In this document: one piece after another, positions 1 to 6,735 of the stretch
Position numbering within the stretch: the stretch's first letter is position 1
Layout: each line of letters starts with the position of its first letter
Source: an uncultured Faecalibacterium sp.
Lineage (GTDB): Bacteria > Bacillota > Clostridia > Oscillospirales > Ruminococcaceae
Assembly (NCBI GenBank): GCA_900772565.1
Contig: CAAHET010000159.1
Span: forward strand, 1 to 23,232
Length of the DNA: 23,232 nt
Direction: 5' to 3'
Program-made: the position numbers and the translations under genes
Notes under the pieces: model-generated
Told to the model about the DNA's origin: nothing
The model's database searches: none
The model's input: the letters and a program-made list of their open reading frames with translations, nothing else

Positions 1-63
1 CTCCACCGAGTTGCCCCGATTAGAACCTGAATCTAACGCGTCTGCCAATTCCGCCATATCCGC
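1..63 (-). tRNA. tRNA-Leu (anticodon CAG), 3' part cut off by window edge
   Basis: Read on the minus strand, the sequence starts with the 7-base acceptor arm GCGGATA, then TG, a D-arm containing GGCGGAATTGGCAGAC, and an anticodon stem TTAGA/TCTAA around the loop TTCAGGT. This gives anticodon CAG, leucine. The bases after the anticodon arm begin a long variable arm, as expected for a class II tRNA. The T-arm and 3' end lie outside the window. A near-consensus promoter lies upstream at 108-135. Confidence 0.93.
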
Positions 64-107
64 ATATTCTGTTTTGTTCCTGCACCGCAGCGCCGGGAAC
101 GATAGTT

Positions 108-135
108 ATTATATCAGATACAAAGGAAATGTCAA
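108..135 (-). promoter_or_regulatory. Sigma-A promoter of tRNA-Leu
   Basis: On the minus strand, TTGACA (135-130) and TATAAT (113-108) are both perfect consensus hexamers with a 16-base spacer, and TGA precedes the -10. Transcription should start near 101, about 38 bases before the mature tRNA 5' end. Such a strong promoter fits a stable RNA gene. Confidence 0.85.
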
Positions 136-223
136 GGCTTAATTTCAAAATTATTCGACAAATTTTTGCAGCAAAGTTGGTGCACTCTGGATAGCGGCTG
201 CGGGGCGCTTTTTAGGGCAGATT

Positions 224-233
224 ATGGTACAAT
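224..233 (+). promoter_or_regulatory. Extended -10 promoter for the 286-1633 gene pair
   Basis: ATGGTACAAT contains an extended -10 (TGG before TACAAT at 228-233). No good -35 hexamer is present 16-18 bases upstream. A start near 240 would give a leader of about 46 bases, containing a small perfect hairpin CCGGGC-ACC-GCCCGG at 245-259. Confidence 0.5.
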
Positions 234-285
234 AAACTATACGTCCGGGCACCGCCCGGCGATTACGGAAAAACGAGGGAAAACG

Positions 286-663
286 ATGCTGAATGTGATT
301 ATTTTTCTGGTCGGCGCACTGATCATGTTTTACATGGCGTTGCGCAGCGTGCGGGCGCGGCAGCAGCTGCGCACCAAGGGCATCTGCGTGCAGGCCACGG
401 TAAGCGGCACGGTGCAGAGCCAGGATGGCGCTGCCTATGTGCTGGAGTTTACCACTGCAGGCGGCAGCCACCGGCTGCAGTACCCCAAACCCGCCAAGGG
501 CAAGCCCTTTGCCGAGGGCAGCGTGGTCACTCTGTATTACGACCCTGATGCACCGGAGAAGATGTTCGTGGAGGGCGACAAGTCCGTGCTGGGTGCTGAG
601 CTGCTGTATGTCGGCATCGGCGTGGCGCTGCTGGTGCTGATGGTCGGCATCATGAACCGCTGA
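286..663 (+). CDS. DUF3592 family membrane protein
   Basis: This 125-residue protein has a hydrophobic N-terminal segment (about residues 2-18), a soluble central region (about 20-100) and a second hydrophobic segment near the C-terminus (about 105-122). The central part has the pattern seen in DUF3592 proteins: a short beta-rich module with a YVLEF strand, then GSVVTLYYDPDAPEKMF, matching the family's typical 'G..V.v.YdP.nP' ending. The start at 286 is preferred because GAGGGA lies just upstream at 275-280 and the hydrophobic segment begins immediately; an in-frame ATG at 166 has no such site and lies upstream of the likely promoter. The next gene begins 16 bases after the stop, so the two are probably co-transcribed. 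Function is unknown for the family; membrane association is inferred. Confidence 0.85.
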   Translation: MLNVIIFLVGALIMFYMALRSVRARQQLRTKGICVQATVSGTVQSQDGAAYVLEFTTAGGSHRLQYPKPAKGKPFAEGSVVTLYYDPDAPEKMFVEGDKSVLGAELLYVGIGVALLVLMVGIMNR

Positions 664-679
664 GAAGGAGGGACCCCGC

Positions 680-1633
680 ATGAAACTGGAACATTTCGGC
701 ATGGCTGAGCCGGGGGACTGCCGGTTGGTATTCACGGCAAGCGCGGAGGAGCTGGCAGCTGCACTGGCAAAGGAGCAGGCTGCTCCGGATGCCCCGCAGG
801 ACGAGGAAGAGCTGTTGACGGCAGCGGTGAACCGCACCATTCTGGAGGGTTTTAACCCTCTTTATCGGCAGCTGGTGCAGGAGTACACACTGGAACCGGT
901 GACCGACCCGGACTTTGAGCTGCTGGCGGTCAACAGGGCCGAAGGCTTCCGGGCGGGGGCGCAGTTCTACGCCCTGCCGCCGCTGGAGCTGGGACGGGAT
1001 ACCGGCTTTGTACAAGCCATTGAGCCACACCCGCTGCGCCGGTTGACCATTGAGTTAGAGATCAACCGCAACTACGGCGATGAAGAGCGTGCCGCCGATG
1101 CCGCAGGCAAGGCCACGTTGCGCGACCGGGTGACCCGGGAACTCTACGCAAAGCGCTGCGCACAGGCCAAAGACCGGGCCGAGAAGGAGCTGGTCTGGCA
1201 GCTGGGCGATGAGGTGACCGGCCCGGTGCCCAAGCGGCTGGAAGCGGGCAACTACTTTGCCGAGCAGCGGCAGTTCAATCTGGGCTTGCAGGCAAACGGA
1301 GTCAACTTTGACCAGTTCTTAGCCGTGCGAGGACAGACGGTGGAGCAGTTCCGGCAATGGCTGCACCGGCAGGCAGAGCGCAAGCTGCGCAGCTGGCTGG
1401 GGCTTTTGCTGGTAGCCGAGCGGGAGGGCTTACAGCCTACCGAAGCCGAGGTGAACGCCGCCCTTGCCGACTGGGACGAGAAGCTGGACGGGGAACGTAC
1501 CTTCCCAGCGAACGACACCCGCAAGGTGCGCCAGCGCCTTGCCCGGGCACGGGCTGCAGCTTTTGTGGTGGCGCATTCCACCCTCACCCCGCCGCCGGCT
1601 GAGCCTATCGTGCAGGAACCGGAGAACAAATGA
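680..1633 (+). CDS. Trigger-factor-like protein lacking PPIase domain and ribosome-docking signature
   Basis: This is a soluble, acidic 317-residue protein with AAGGAGG 8 bases before the ATG. Residues about 195-265 resemble the C-terminal chaperone domain of trigger factor, with FNLGLQANGVNFDQFLAVRG, then GQTVEQFR and an amphipathic helix ending in AEREGLQPTEAEVNAAL. This is the usual trigger factor progression of 'L...G....QYL...G.t.eefr...r..Ae..v...l.l..ia..E.i..t.eEi'. Residues about 14-75 loosely resemble the N-terminal domain (VFTASAEELAAAL and LEPV.DPDFEL), but the GFRxGK-type loop that binds the ribosome is replaced by a short Ala/Pro/Asp linker. No FKBP-like PPIase domain fits between them; canonical trigger factors are about 430 residues. 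It is probably a diverged paralogue with a chaperone cradle only. A distant SurA-like origin is the alternative. It is the last gene before a bidirectional terminator. Confidence 0.7.
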   Translation: MKLEHFGMAEPGDCRLVFTASAEELAAALAKEQAAPDAPQDEEELLTAAVNRTILEGFNPLYRQLVQEYTLEPVTDPDFELLAVNRAEGFRAGAQFYALPPLELGRDTGFVQAIEPHPLRRLTIELEINRNYGDEERAADAAGKATLRDRVTRELYAKRCAQAKDRAEKELVWQLGDEVTGPVPKRLEAGNYFAEQRQFNLGLQANGVNFDQFLAVRGQTVEQFRQWLHRQAERKLRSWLGLLLVAEREGLQPTEAEVNAALADWDEKLDGERTFPANDTRKVRQRLARARAAAFVVAHSTLTPPPAEPIVQEPENK

Positions 1634-1675
1634 TAACAAAAAGGAGAGATGCGGCGCATCTCTCCTTTTTGTTAT
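1633..1675. terminator. Bidirectional intrinsic terminator between convergent genes
   Basis: A perfect 21-base inverted repeat (1633-1653 and 1655-1675) contains GGAGAGATGCG / CGCATCTCTCC. It is flanked by an A-tract on the left and a T-tract on the right, so it can terminate on either strand. It sits between the stop of the trigger-factor-like gene, which it overlaps by one base, and the end of the convergent ABC transporter gene. Confidence 0.92.
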
Positions 1676-1690
1676 TGTTACAAGAGGCGC

Positions 1691-3466
1691 TCAGGTCTGC
1701 ACACCCTCGAACTGGCTGTTATAAAGTTTAGCGTAGAAGCCGCCCTGCGCCAGCAGCTGGTCGTGGTTGCCCTGCTCCACAATGTGGCCGTCCTTCATCA
1801 CAAGGATGACGTCTGCCTCCCGGATGGTGGAAAGGCGGTGCGCCACGATGAAGCTGGTGCGCCCCTGCATCATGCGGGCAAAGGCCTTCTGGATGCGCAC
1901 CTCGGTGCGGGTATCAATGGAGGAGGTGGCCTCGTCCAAAATCAGCATGGGCGGCAGGCAGAGCATCACGCGGGCGATGCAGAGCAGCTGCTTTTGTCCC
2001 TGACTGATGTTGCCGCCGTCCTCTGCGATGACGGTGTCGTAGCCCTCGGGCAGGCGGCGGATAAAGCTGTGGGCGTGGGCAGCCTTGGCGGCGGCAATCA
2101 CCTCGTCCATGGTGGCGTCCGGCTTGCCGTAGGCGATGTTCTCCCGCACCGTACCGGCGCGCAGCCATGTGTCCTGCAGCACCATGCCGTAGCTGCCGCG
2201 CAGGGAAGCGCGGGTCACATCCCGGATATCGGTGCCGGAAACCTTGATGCTGCCGCCGTTCACATCATAGAACCGCATGAGCAGGTTGATGAGGGTGGTC
2301 TTGCCGCAGCCGGTAGGGCCTACAATGGCGATGCGCTGGCCGGGCTGCACGTCCAGCGAGAGCTCCTCGATAAGCGGACGGTCGGGCAGGTAGCGGAAAG
2401 ACACATCCTGCAGCTGCACATGGCCGTCCGGCTGCAATGCGGCGGCGTTTTCGGCCTCCGGCACCTGATCCTCGGCGTCCAGCAGCTCAAACACCCGGGC
2501 GGCGCAGGCCAGTGCATTTTGCAGCTCGGTGACCACGCCCGAGATCTCGTTGAAAGGTTTCGTATACTGGTTGGCATAGCTTAAAAAGACGCTCAGCTGA
2601 CCGATGGTAATGCCGCCGCGCACGGCGTACAGCGCACCCACAAGGCCCACGCCCGCATACACGATGTTGTTCACAAAGCGGGTGGCGGGGTTGGTCAGGC
2701 TGGAGAAGAAGATGGCCTTCAGGCTCACGTCCTGCAATTGTCCGTTCACTTCGTCAAAGGCGGCAAGGCTTTCGGCTTCGTGGCCAAAGGCCTGCACCAC
2801 TTTCTGGCCTTCGATCATCTCGTTGACCAGCGCGGTCTGCTTGCCACGCACGGTGCTCTGGCTCTGGAAGTAGCCGTAGCTGCGCTTTGCCAGAAAGCCC
2901 GCCACTACAAGGCTCAGCGGGGTGATGCACACCACCACCAGCGTGATGGGCACGTTCTCCTGCAGCATGAACAGCAGGGTGCCAAAGATGGTCAGGATGC
3001 CGGAGAACAGCTGGGTAAAGCCCATCAGCAGGCCGTCTGCAAAGGTGTCCACATCCGCCACCATGCGGCTGACGATATCGCCGGAGGGGTGGCTGTCCAG
3101 ATAGGACAGCGGCAGGGTCTGAATTTTACGCAGCGCCTCGTTGCGCAAATCGCGGCTGACAGAGAAGGTGATGCGGTTGTTGCACACGCTCAAAAGCCAC
3201 TGTGCAAGGGCGGCTACGGCAGCCACCACCAGAATGCTCACCGCAATGCGCAGCACCCCGGCAAGGTCTACATTGCCCTTGCCCAGCATCTTATCAATGG
3301 CGTCGCCGCACAGGATGGGGATATACAGCTGGGCGGCTACGCTGACCGCCGCCACCAGCAGGCTGCACACCACAAAAGCGCTGTACGGACGGATCTTGTG
3401 CAGCACTCGGTTCAGGGTGGCCTTGCGCTGCTGCGGGGTCAGCTTGTTTTTTGCTTTTGCACTCAT
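1691..3466 (-). CDS. Heterodimeric ABC exporter, subunit with the intact Walker B/H-loop
   Basis: This 591-residue protein has the half-transporter layout: an N-terminal six-helix membrane domain (about residues 25-320) and a C-terminal nucleotide-binding domain. Walker A is GPTGCGKTT (near residue 381), Walker B is LILDEATSSID with the catalytic Glu (near 507), and the H-loop is IVAHRLSTI (near 539). The signature is degenerate, ISQGQKQ instead of LSGGQ (near 486). This is the pattern of the TM288/LmrD-type member of heterodimeric exporters, which supplies the catalytic Walker motifs. Its ATG overlaps the stop of the upstream subunit in an ATGA, so translation is probably coupled. The complex should sit in the cytoplasmic membrane and export drugs, lipids or peptides; the substrate cannot be read from the sequence. 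Confidence 0.95.
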   Translation of the reverse strand: MSAKAKNKLTPQQRKATLNRVLHKIRPYSAFVVCSLLVAAVSVAAQLYIPILCGDAIDKMLGKGNVDLAGVLRIAVSILVVAAVAALAQWLLSVCNNRITFSVSRDLRNEALRKIQTLPLSYLDSHPSGDIVSRMVADVDTFADGLLMGFTQLFSGILTIFGTLLFMLQENVPITLVVVCITPLSLVVAGFLAKRSYGYFQSQSTVRGKQTALVNEMIEGQKVVQAFGHEAESLAAFDEVNGQLQDVSLKAIFFSSLTNPATRFVNNIVYAGVGLVGALYAVRGGITIGQLSVFLSYANQYTKPFNEISGVVTELQNALACAARVFELLDAEDQVPEAENAAALQPDGHVQLQDVSFRYLPDRPLIEELSLDVQPGQRIAIVGPTGCGKTTLINLLMRFYDVNGGSIKVSGTDIRDVTRASLRGSYGMVLQDTWLRAGTVRENIAYGKPDATMDEVIAAAKAAHAHSFIRRLPEGYDTVIAEDGGNISQGQKQLLCIARVMLCLPPMLILDEATSSIDTRTEVRIQKAFARMMQGRTSFIVAHRLSTIREADVILVMKDGHIVEQGNHDQLLAQGGFYAKLYNSQFEGVQT

Positions 3467-5202
3467 GCTTCTGCCTCCCCTTTCTTGAACTGGCTCTCGT
3501 AGATCTCCTCGTACACCGGGCAGCTGCTGCGCAGTGCACTGTGGGTGCCGATGCCCACCAGATGTCCGTCATCCAATACTAATATCTGGTCGGCGTGCTG
3601 CAAGCTGGCGGCACGCTGACTGACAATGAACACGGTCAGTGCCCCGGGCAGCGCCGCCAGTGCCTTGCGCAGGGCGGCGTCGGTGGCGTAGTCCAGCGCG
3701 CTGGCGCTGTCGTCCAAAATCAAAATATCCGGCTTGCCCACCAGCGCACGGGCGATGGTCAGGCGCTGCTTCTGTCCGCCGGAAAGGTTGCGTCCGCCCT
3801 GCTCCACCGGCTCGTCCAGCCCAAGGGGCTTTGCACGCACAAAGTCCGCGGCCTGTGCCGTTTCCAGCGCCGCCCACAGGTCGGCGTCAGAGGCGTCCTT
3901 ATTGCCCCACAAAAGGTTGGAGCGGATGGTGCCGCCGAAGAGCTGTGCCTTCTGCATGACCACCGCCACCCTGCCGCGCAAAGCGTCCCGGGGGTAGCTT
4001 TGCACCGGACGGCCAAAGATCTCCACGCTGCCCTCGGTGGCATCGTAGAAGCGCGGGATGAGGTTTACAAGGCTGGATTTGCCGCTGCCGGTGCCGCCGA
4101 TGACGCCGATGGTCTGGCCTTTTTGGGCGGTAAAGCTGATATCGGTCAGGCTGGGTGCGCCCGCCCCGGCGTAGGTCAGCCCTACATGGTCAAAGCGCAC
4201 GGCATCGCCGGCCTTGTCGGCGGGCACTTCGCCCAGAAGTTCGGCGGGGAAGGTCATGCCGGGTTTGGTATCCAGCACCGCCTGCACACGGCCTGCGCAG
4301 GCCAGCGCCTTGCTGATCTGCACGATGAGGTTGGCCAGCTTTACCAGCTCCACAAGAATCTGGTTCATGTAGTTCACCAGTGCGATCACATCGCCGGAGG
4401 CCATGCCGCCCACGTTGATCTCGATGCTGCCCACATACAGCAGCGCCACGATGGCAAGGTTGATGAGCACATAGGTCAGCGGGTTCATCAGCGCCGAAAG
4501 GTGACCGACGTGCAGCTGCATCCCGGTCAGCAGGGCGTTGGCGTCCTCAAAGCGGTCGATCTCGCTCTGCTCCTTATCAAAGGCGCGCACCACGCGCACG
4601 CCGGTCAGGTTCTCGCGGGTCAGGCCAAGCACCCGGTCCAGCCGGGTCTGAACCGTCTTATACAGCGGCCGGGTGATCACCATCACGCCGAACACCACCA
4701 CGCTGAGCAGCGGGATGGTGACCACAAAGATCATTGCCGCCCGGGCGTTGACCGTAAAGGCCATGACCATGGCACCCAGCACCACAAAGGGGCTGCGCAG
4801 GAACAAACGCAAAAACAGGTTGAGCCCGCTCTGCACCTGATTGACATCACTGGTCATGCGGGTGATAAGGGTGCTGGTGCCCAGCGTATCCATCTCTGAA
4901 AAGCTCAGGCTCTGGATATGGGCAAACAGGGCGTGCCGCAGCGCGGTGGAGTAGCCCACCGCCGCCTTGGCAGAAAAATACTGCGCGGTCAGGCTGCAGG
5001 TAAGGCCGATGAAGGCCAGCAGCAGCAAAAGGCCGCACCGCACCAGAATATAATGCAGGTCGTGCGCTGCAATGCCTACATTGACGATATCCGCCATGAC
5101 CAGCGGCACAAACAGGTCAAAGGTGGCTTCCAGCATCTTAAAGAGCGGTGCAAGCACGCTTTCGCGCTTGTAGCCCTTCAGGTAGCCAAGCATCCGGTTC
5201 AA
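3463..5202 (-). CDS. Heterodimeric ABC exporter, subunit with the degenerate Walker B/H-loop (TTG start)
   Basis: This is a 579-residue half-transporter with an N-terminal membrane domain (about residues 20-310) and a C-terminal ATPase domain. Walker A is GGTGSGKSS (near residue 368) and the signature is intact, LSGGQKQ (near 473). Walker B reads LILDDSASALD, with Asp in place of the catalytic Glu (near 495), and the H-loop reads IVSQRAAS, with Gln replacing His (near 527). These substitutions mark the degenerate member of TM287/288- or LmrCD-type exporters; its intact signature completes the active site of the partner. I chose the TTG at 5202 because GGAGG (5214-5210) lies 7 bases upstream. 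The first ATG, three codons later at 5193, is 16 bases from it. The frame stays open far upstream, but that part crosses the promoter and a repeat and looks non-coding. Confidence 0.93.
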   Translation of the reverse strand: MNRMLGYLKGYKRESVLAPLFKMLEATFDLFVPLVMADIVNVGIAAHDLHYILVRCGLLLLLAFIGLTCSLTAQYFSAKAAVGYSTALRHALFAHIQSLSFSEMDTLGTSTLITRMTSDVNQVQSGLNLFLRLFLRSPFVVLGAMVMAFTVNARAAMIFVVTIPLLSVVVFGVMVITRPLYKTVQTRLDRVLGLTRENLTGVRVVRAFDKEQSEIDRFEDANALLTGMQLHVGHLSALMNPLTYVLINLAIVALLYVGSIEINVGGMASGDVIALVNYMNQILVELVKLANLIVQISKALACAGRVQAVLDTKPGMTFPAELLGEVPADKAGDAVRFDHVGLTYAGAGAPSLTDISFTAQKGQTIGVIGGTGSGKSSLVNLIPRFYDATEGSVEIFGRPVQSYPRDALRGRVAVVMQKAQLFGGTIRSNLLWGNKDASDADLWAALETAQAADFVRAKPLGLDEPVEQGGRNLSGGQKQRLTIARALVGKPDILILDDSASALDYATDAALRKALAALPGALTVFIVSQRAASLQHADQILVLDDGHLVGIGTHSALRSSCPVYEEIYESQFKKGEAEA

Positions 5203-5235
5203 AAAAATTCCTCCTTTGGGGTCAAAATACACCTT

Positions 5236-5241
5236 ATTATA
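5236..5241 (-). promoter_or_regulatory. Putative -10 element of the ABC exporter operon
   Basis: A perfect TATAAT (5241-5236) lies on the minus strand 33 bases before the TTG start, giving a leader of roughly 27 bases. The -35 region is poor; nothing close to TTGACA lies 16-18 bases upstream. It may be a weak or activator-dependent promoter. Confidence 0.5.
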
Positions 5242-5311
5242 ACGCGATGTATATTGAAAATCCAGTACTGCATCCATGTGAAAAGCATTTTTGACGACCT
5301 GACCGGACACA

Positions 5312-5452
5312 AAAGCCTTCACCCCTTGGGGGGAAGGTGGCTGCGAACGCAGTGAGCAGACGGATGAGGGGTAATTGCCCGATAGCTGCTGCTTGCCTGC
5401 GCCCTCATCAGTCACCTGCGGTGACAGCTTCCCCCGACCGGGGGAAGCCTTT
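5312..5452. repeat. Composite palindromic intergenic repeat (MITE-like, non-coding)
   Basis: This block of about 140 bases begins AAAGCCTTC and ends GGAAGCCTTT, which are near-inverted ends. It is built from nested hairpins: CCTTCACCCC-TT-GGGGGGAAGG (5316-5337), CTGCG-AA-CGCAG (5341-5352), GTCACC-TGC-GGTGAC (5411-5425) and GCTTCCCCC-GACC-GGGGGAAGC (5427-5448). The inner parts also mirror each other, with GATGAGGG (5363-5370) opposite GCCCTCATC (5401-5409). I recall similar 'CTTCCCCC...GATGAGGG' elements being scattered through gut Clostridia genomes, but copy number cannot be checked here. It sits between two divergent promoters and contains no gene. Confidence 0.75.
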
Positions 5453-5491
5453 AAGCGGAAAATGTTTTCCATCATGCAGCTGCGTTTTGCA

Positions 5492-5520
5492 TTGTACAAG
5501 CTGCCAAATCCTGTTATACT
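5492..5520 (+). promoter_or_regulatory. Promoter of the SseB/Sel1-Hsp70 operon
   Basis: TTGTAC (5492-5497) and TATACT (5515-5520) are separated by 17 bases. Transcription should start near 5527, leaving a very short leader of about 17 bases before the ATG at 5544. No CIRCE-type heat-shock operator (TTAGCACTC-N9-GAGTGCTAA) is seen here or before the Hsp70 gene. Confidence 0.65.
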
Positions 5521-5543
5521 AGGGCTGAGATTGATAGGGAAGT

Positions 5544-6653
5544 ATGGTGAACACAATGGCAAGACGAACAGACGGCGGGGTACGCTTCCGCCCGGTGGGC
5601 AGCCGCCGCAGCCGCACCGCACCGGTGTACAGCCCGCGCGGCACCGGCTGCCCGGCCATCGAGCAGGCGGTGCAGGGGCTGTACAAGGGACAGAACGAGG
5701 AAAGCTTCTGGTCTTTGATGAGCGCTTTGAATTACGCGCTGGAACTGGAGACCCATGTGCTGGTGCCGCTGCAGACGGCGCTTTCGGCGCAGGGTGCGCC
5801 TGCCCCGTGGATGGAGCACCCCATCCCGGCGGAAAAGGCCGATGGCCTTGCCTTGTGGACGCTGCGCAACGACAAGGGGCGCTGCTGGCTGCCGCTGTTC
5901 ACCTCGGTGGCAGCGGCCGGTGCAGACCGCAGTACCGGCAGCCGCCCCATGGCTGACCGCACCTTGGAGCAGGCCATGCAGCTGGCGTTGGACACCCCGG
6001 GCATCGACGGCGTGGTGCTGGACCCGTGGAGCAATTCGGCCTCGCTGGACGGTGCGCTGCTCAACGGTCTGCTGCACGCAGGCCACACCCCGGAGGGTCC
6101 CGGCGCAGAGGAAGCCGAAGCCGGTAAGGAGGCTGCCCGCGCCGGACACTGGGCAACAGCGGCAGAGTGCTACCAGAAAGCCGCCGAGCAGGGCAATGCC
6201 GCCGGGCTTTCGCTGCTGGGCGAGTGTCTGTATCAGGGGCGCGGCGTGCCCAAAAGTGCTGCGCAGGCGCGTAAGCTGTGGAAGGCCGCAGCCGAAAGCG
6301 GTGATCCCACCGCCCTTTTGAACCTTGGTGACGACTGCGCCGCCCGGGGCGACAACGGCAAGGCGCTATTGTGGTATCGCCGGGCGCGGCAGAGTGCGGC
6401 AGCGGTGCCGGATATCGAGTATACGCCCCAGGTCTGCCTGCGGTTGGCGCAGTACGAAACGCGCTATACCTCCCGCAAAAAGGCGCTGGCGCTGGCGGCA
6501 GAGGCAAAACAGGCCTTTACCATTTTGCAGCGGGAGCACGAGCCGGACGCCGACCGCTGGTTACGGGAGGCGGAACAGCTGCTCTACGAGCTGACCCACG
6601 AGCCGCCCACGGCTCCGGCGGCATATAACATAGAATCTTTACAATTGGACTAA
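5544..6653 (+). CDS. SseB N-terminal domain / Sel1-repeat fusion protein
   Basis: This 369-residue cytoplasmic protein has no signal peptide or membrane helix. After a short basic leader, residues about 35-175 match the SseB N-terminal domain pattern: a helix, HVLVPL, DGLALWTLRND, WLPLFTSV, then GIDGVVLDPWSNSASLDG, corresponding to the family's 'vpvFTs...' and 'g.vinP......l'. Residues about 195-285 hold Sel1/TPR-type repeats, including the hallmark AAEQGNAAGLSLLGECLYQG and then AAESGDPTALLNLGD. The C-terminal 80 residues are helical. Sel1 repeats usually act as protein-protein scaffolds. The Hsp70 gene starts 82 bases downstream with no terminator between, so this protein is a plausible partner of that chaperone (inference). 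A weak AGGGA precedes the ATG at 5544; GTG at 5547 is an equally possible start. Confidence 0.85.
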   Translation: MVNTMARRTDGGVRFRPVGSRRSRTAPVYSPRGTGCPAIEQAVQGLYKGQNEESFWSLMSALNYALELETHVLVPLQTALSAQGAPAPWMEHPIPAEKADGLALWTLRNDKGRCWLPLFTSVAAAGADRSTGSRPMADRTLEQAMQLALDTPGIDGVVLDPWSNSASLDGALLNGLLHAGHTPEGPGAEEAEAGKEAARAGHWATAAECYQKAAEQGNAAGLSLLGECLYQGRGVPKSAAQARKLWKAAAESGDPTALLNLGDDCAARGDNGKALLWYRRARQSAAAVPDIEYTPQVCLRLAQYETRYTSRKKALALAAEAKQAFTILQREHEPDADRWLREAEQLLYELTHEPPTAPAAYNIESLQLD

Positions 6654-6735
6654 AAAATGGTCACAGCCGTCCGGTAAGATAGACTGGAGAAAAATCAGCC
6701 CGCAGACACGGCGGACAAGAAACAGAGGAAACAGT

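Noticed and set aside
5312..5452. CRISPR array or rho-independent terminator
   Set aside because: There are no regularly spaced direct repeats, and the hairpins have no T-tract; it is better described as a palindromic repeat element.
5203..5622. Upstream extension of the first ABC subunit frame
   Set aside because: It spans the -10 element and the palindromic repeat, and overlaps the divergent gene. A good ribosome site marks the TTG at 5202.
6654..6735. CIRCE heat-shock operator before the Hsp70 gene
   Set aside because: No TTAGCACTC/GAGTGCTAA pair is present in the gap or ahead of the operon.
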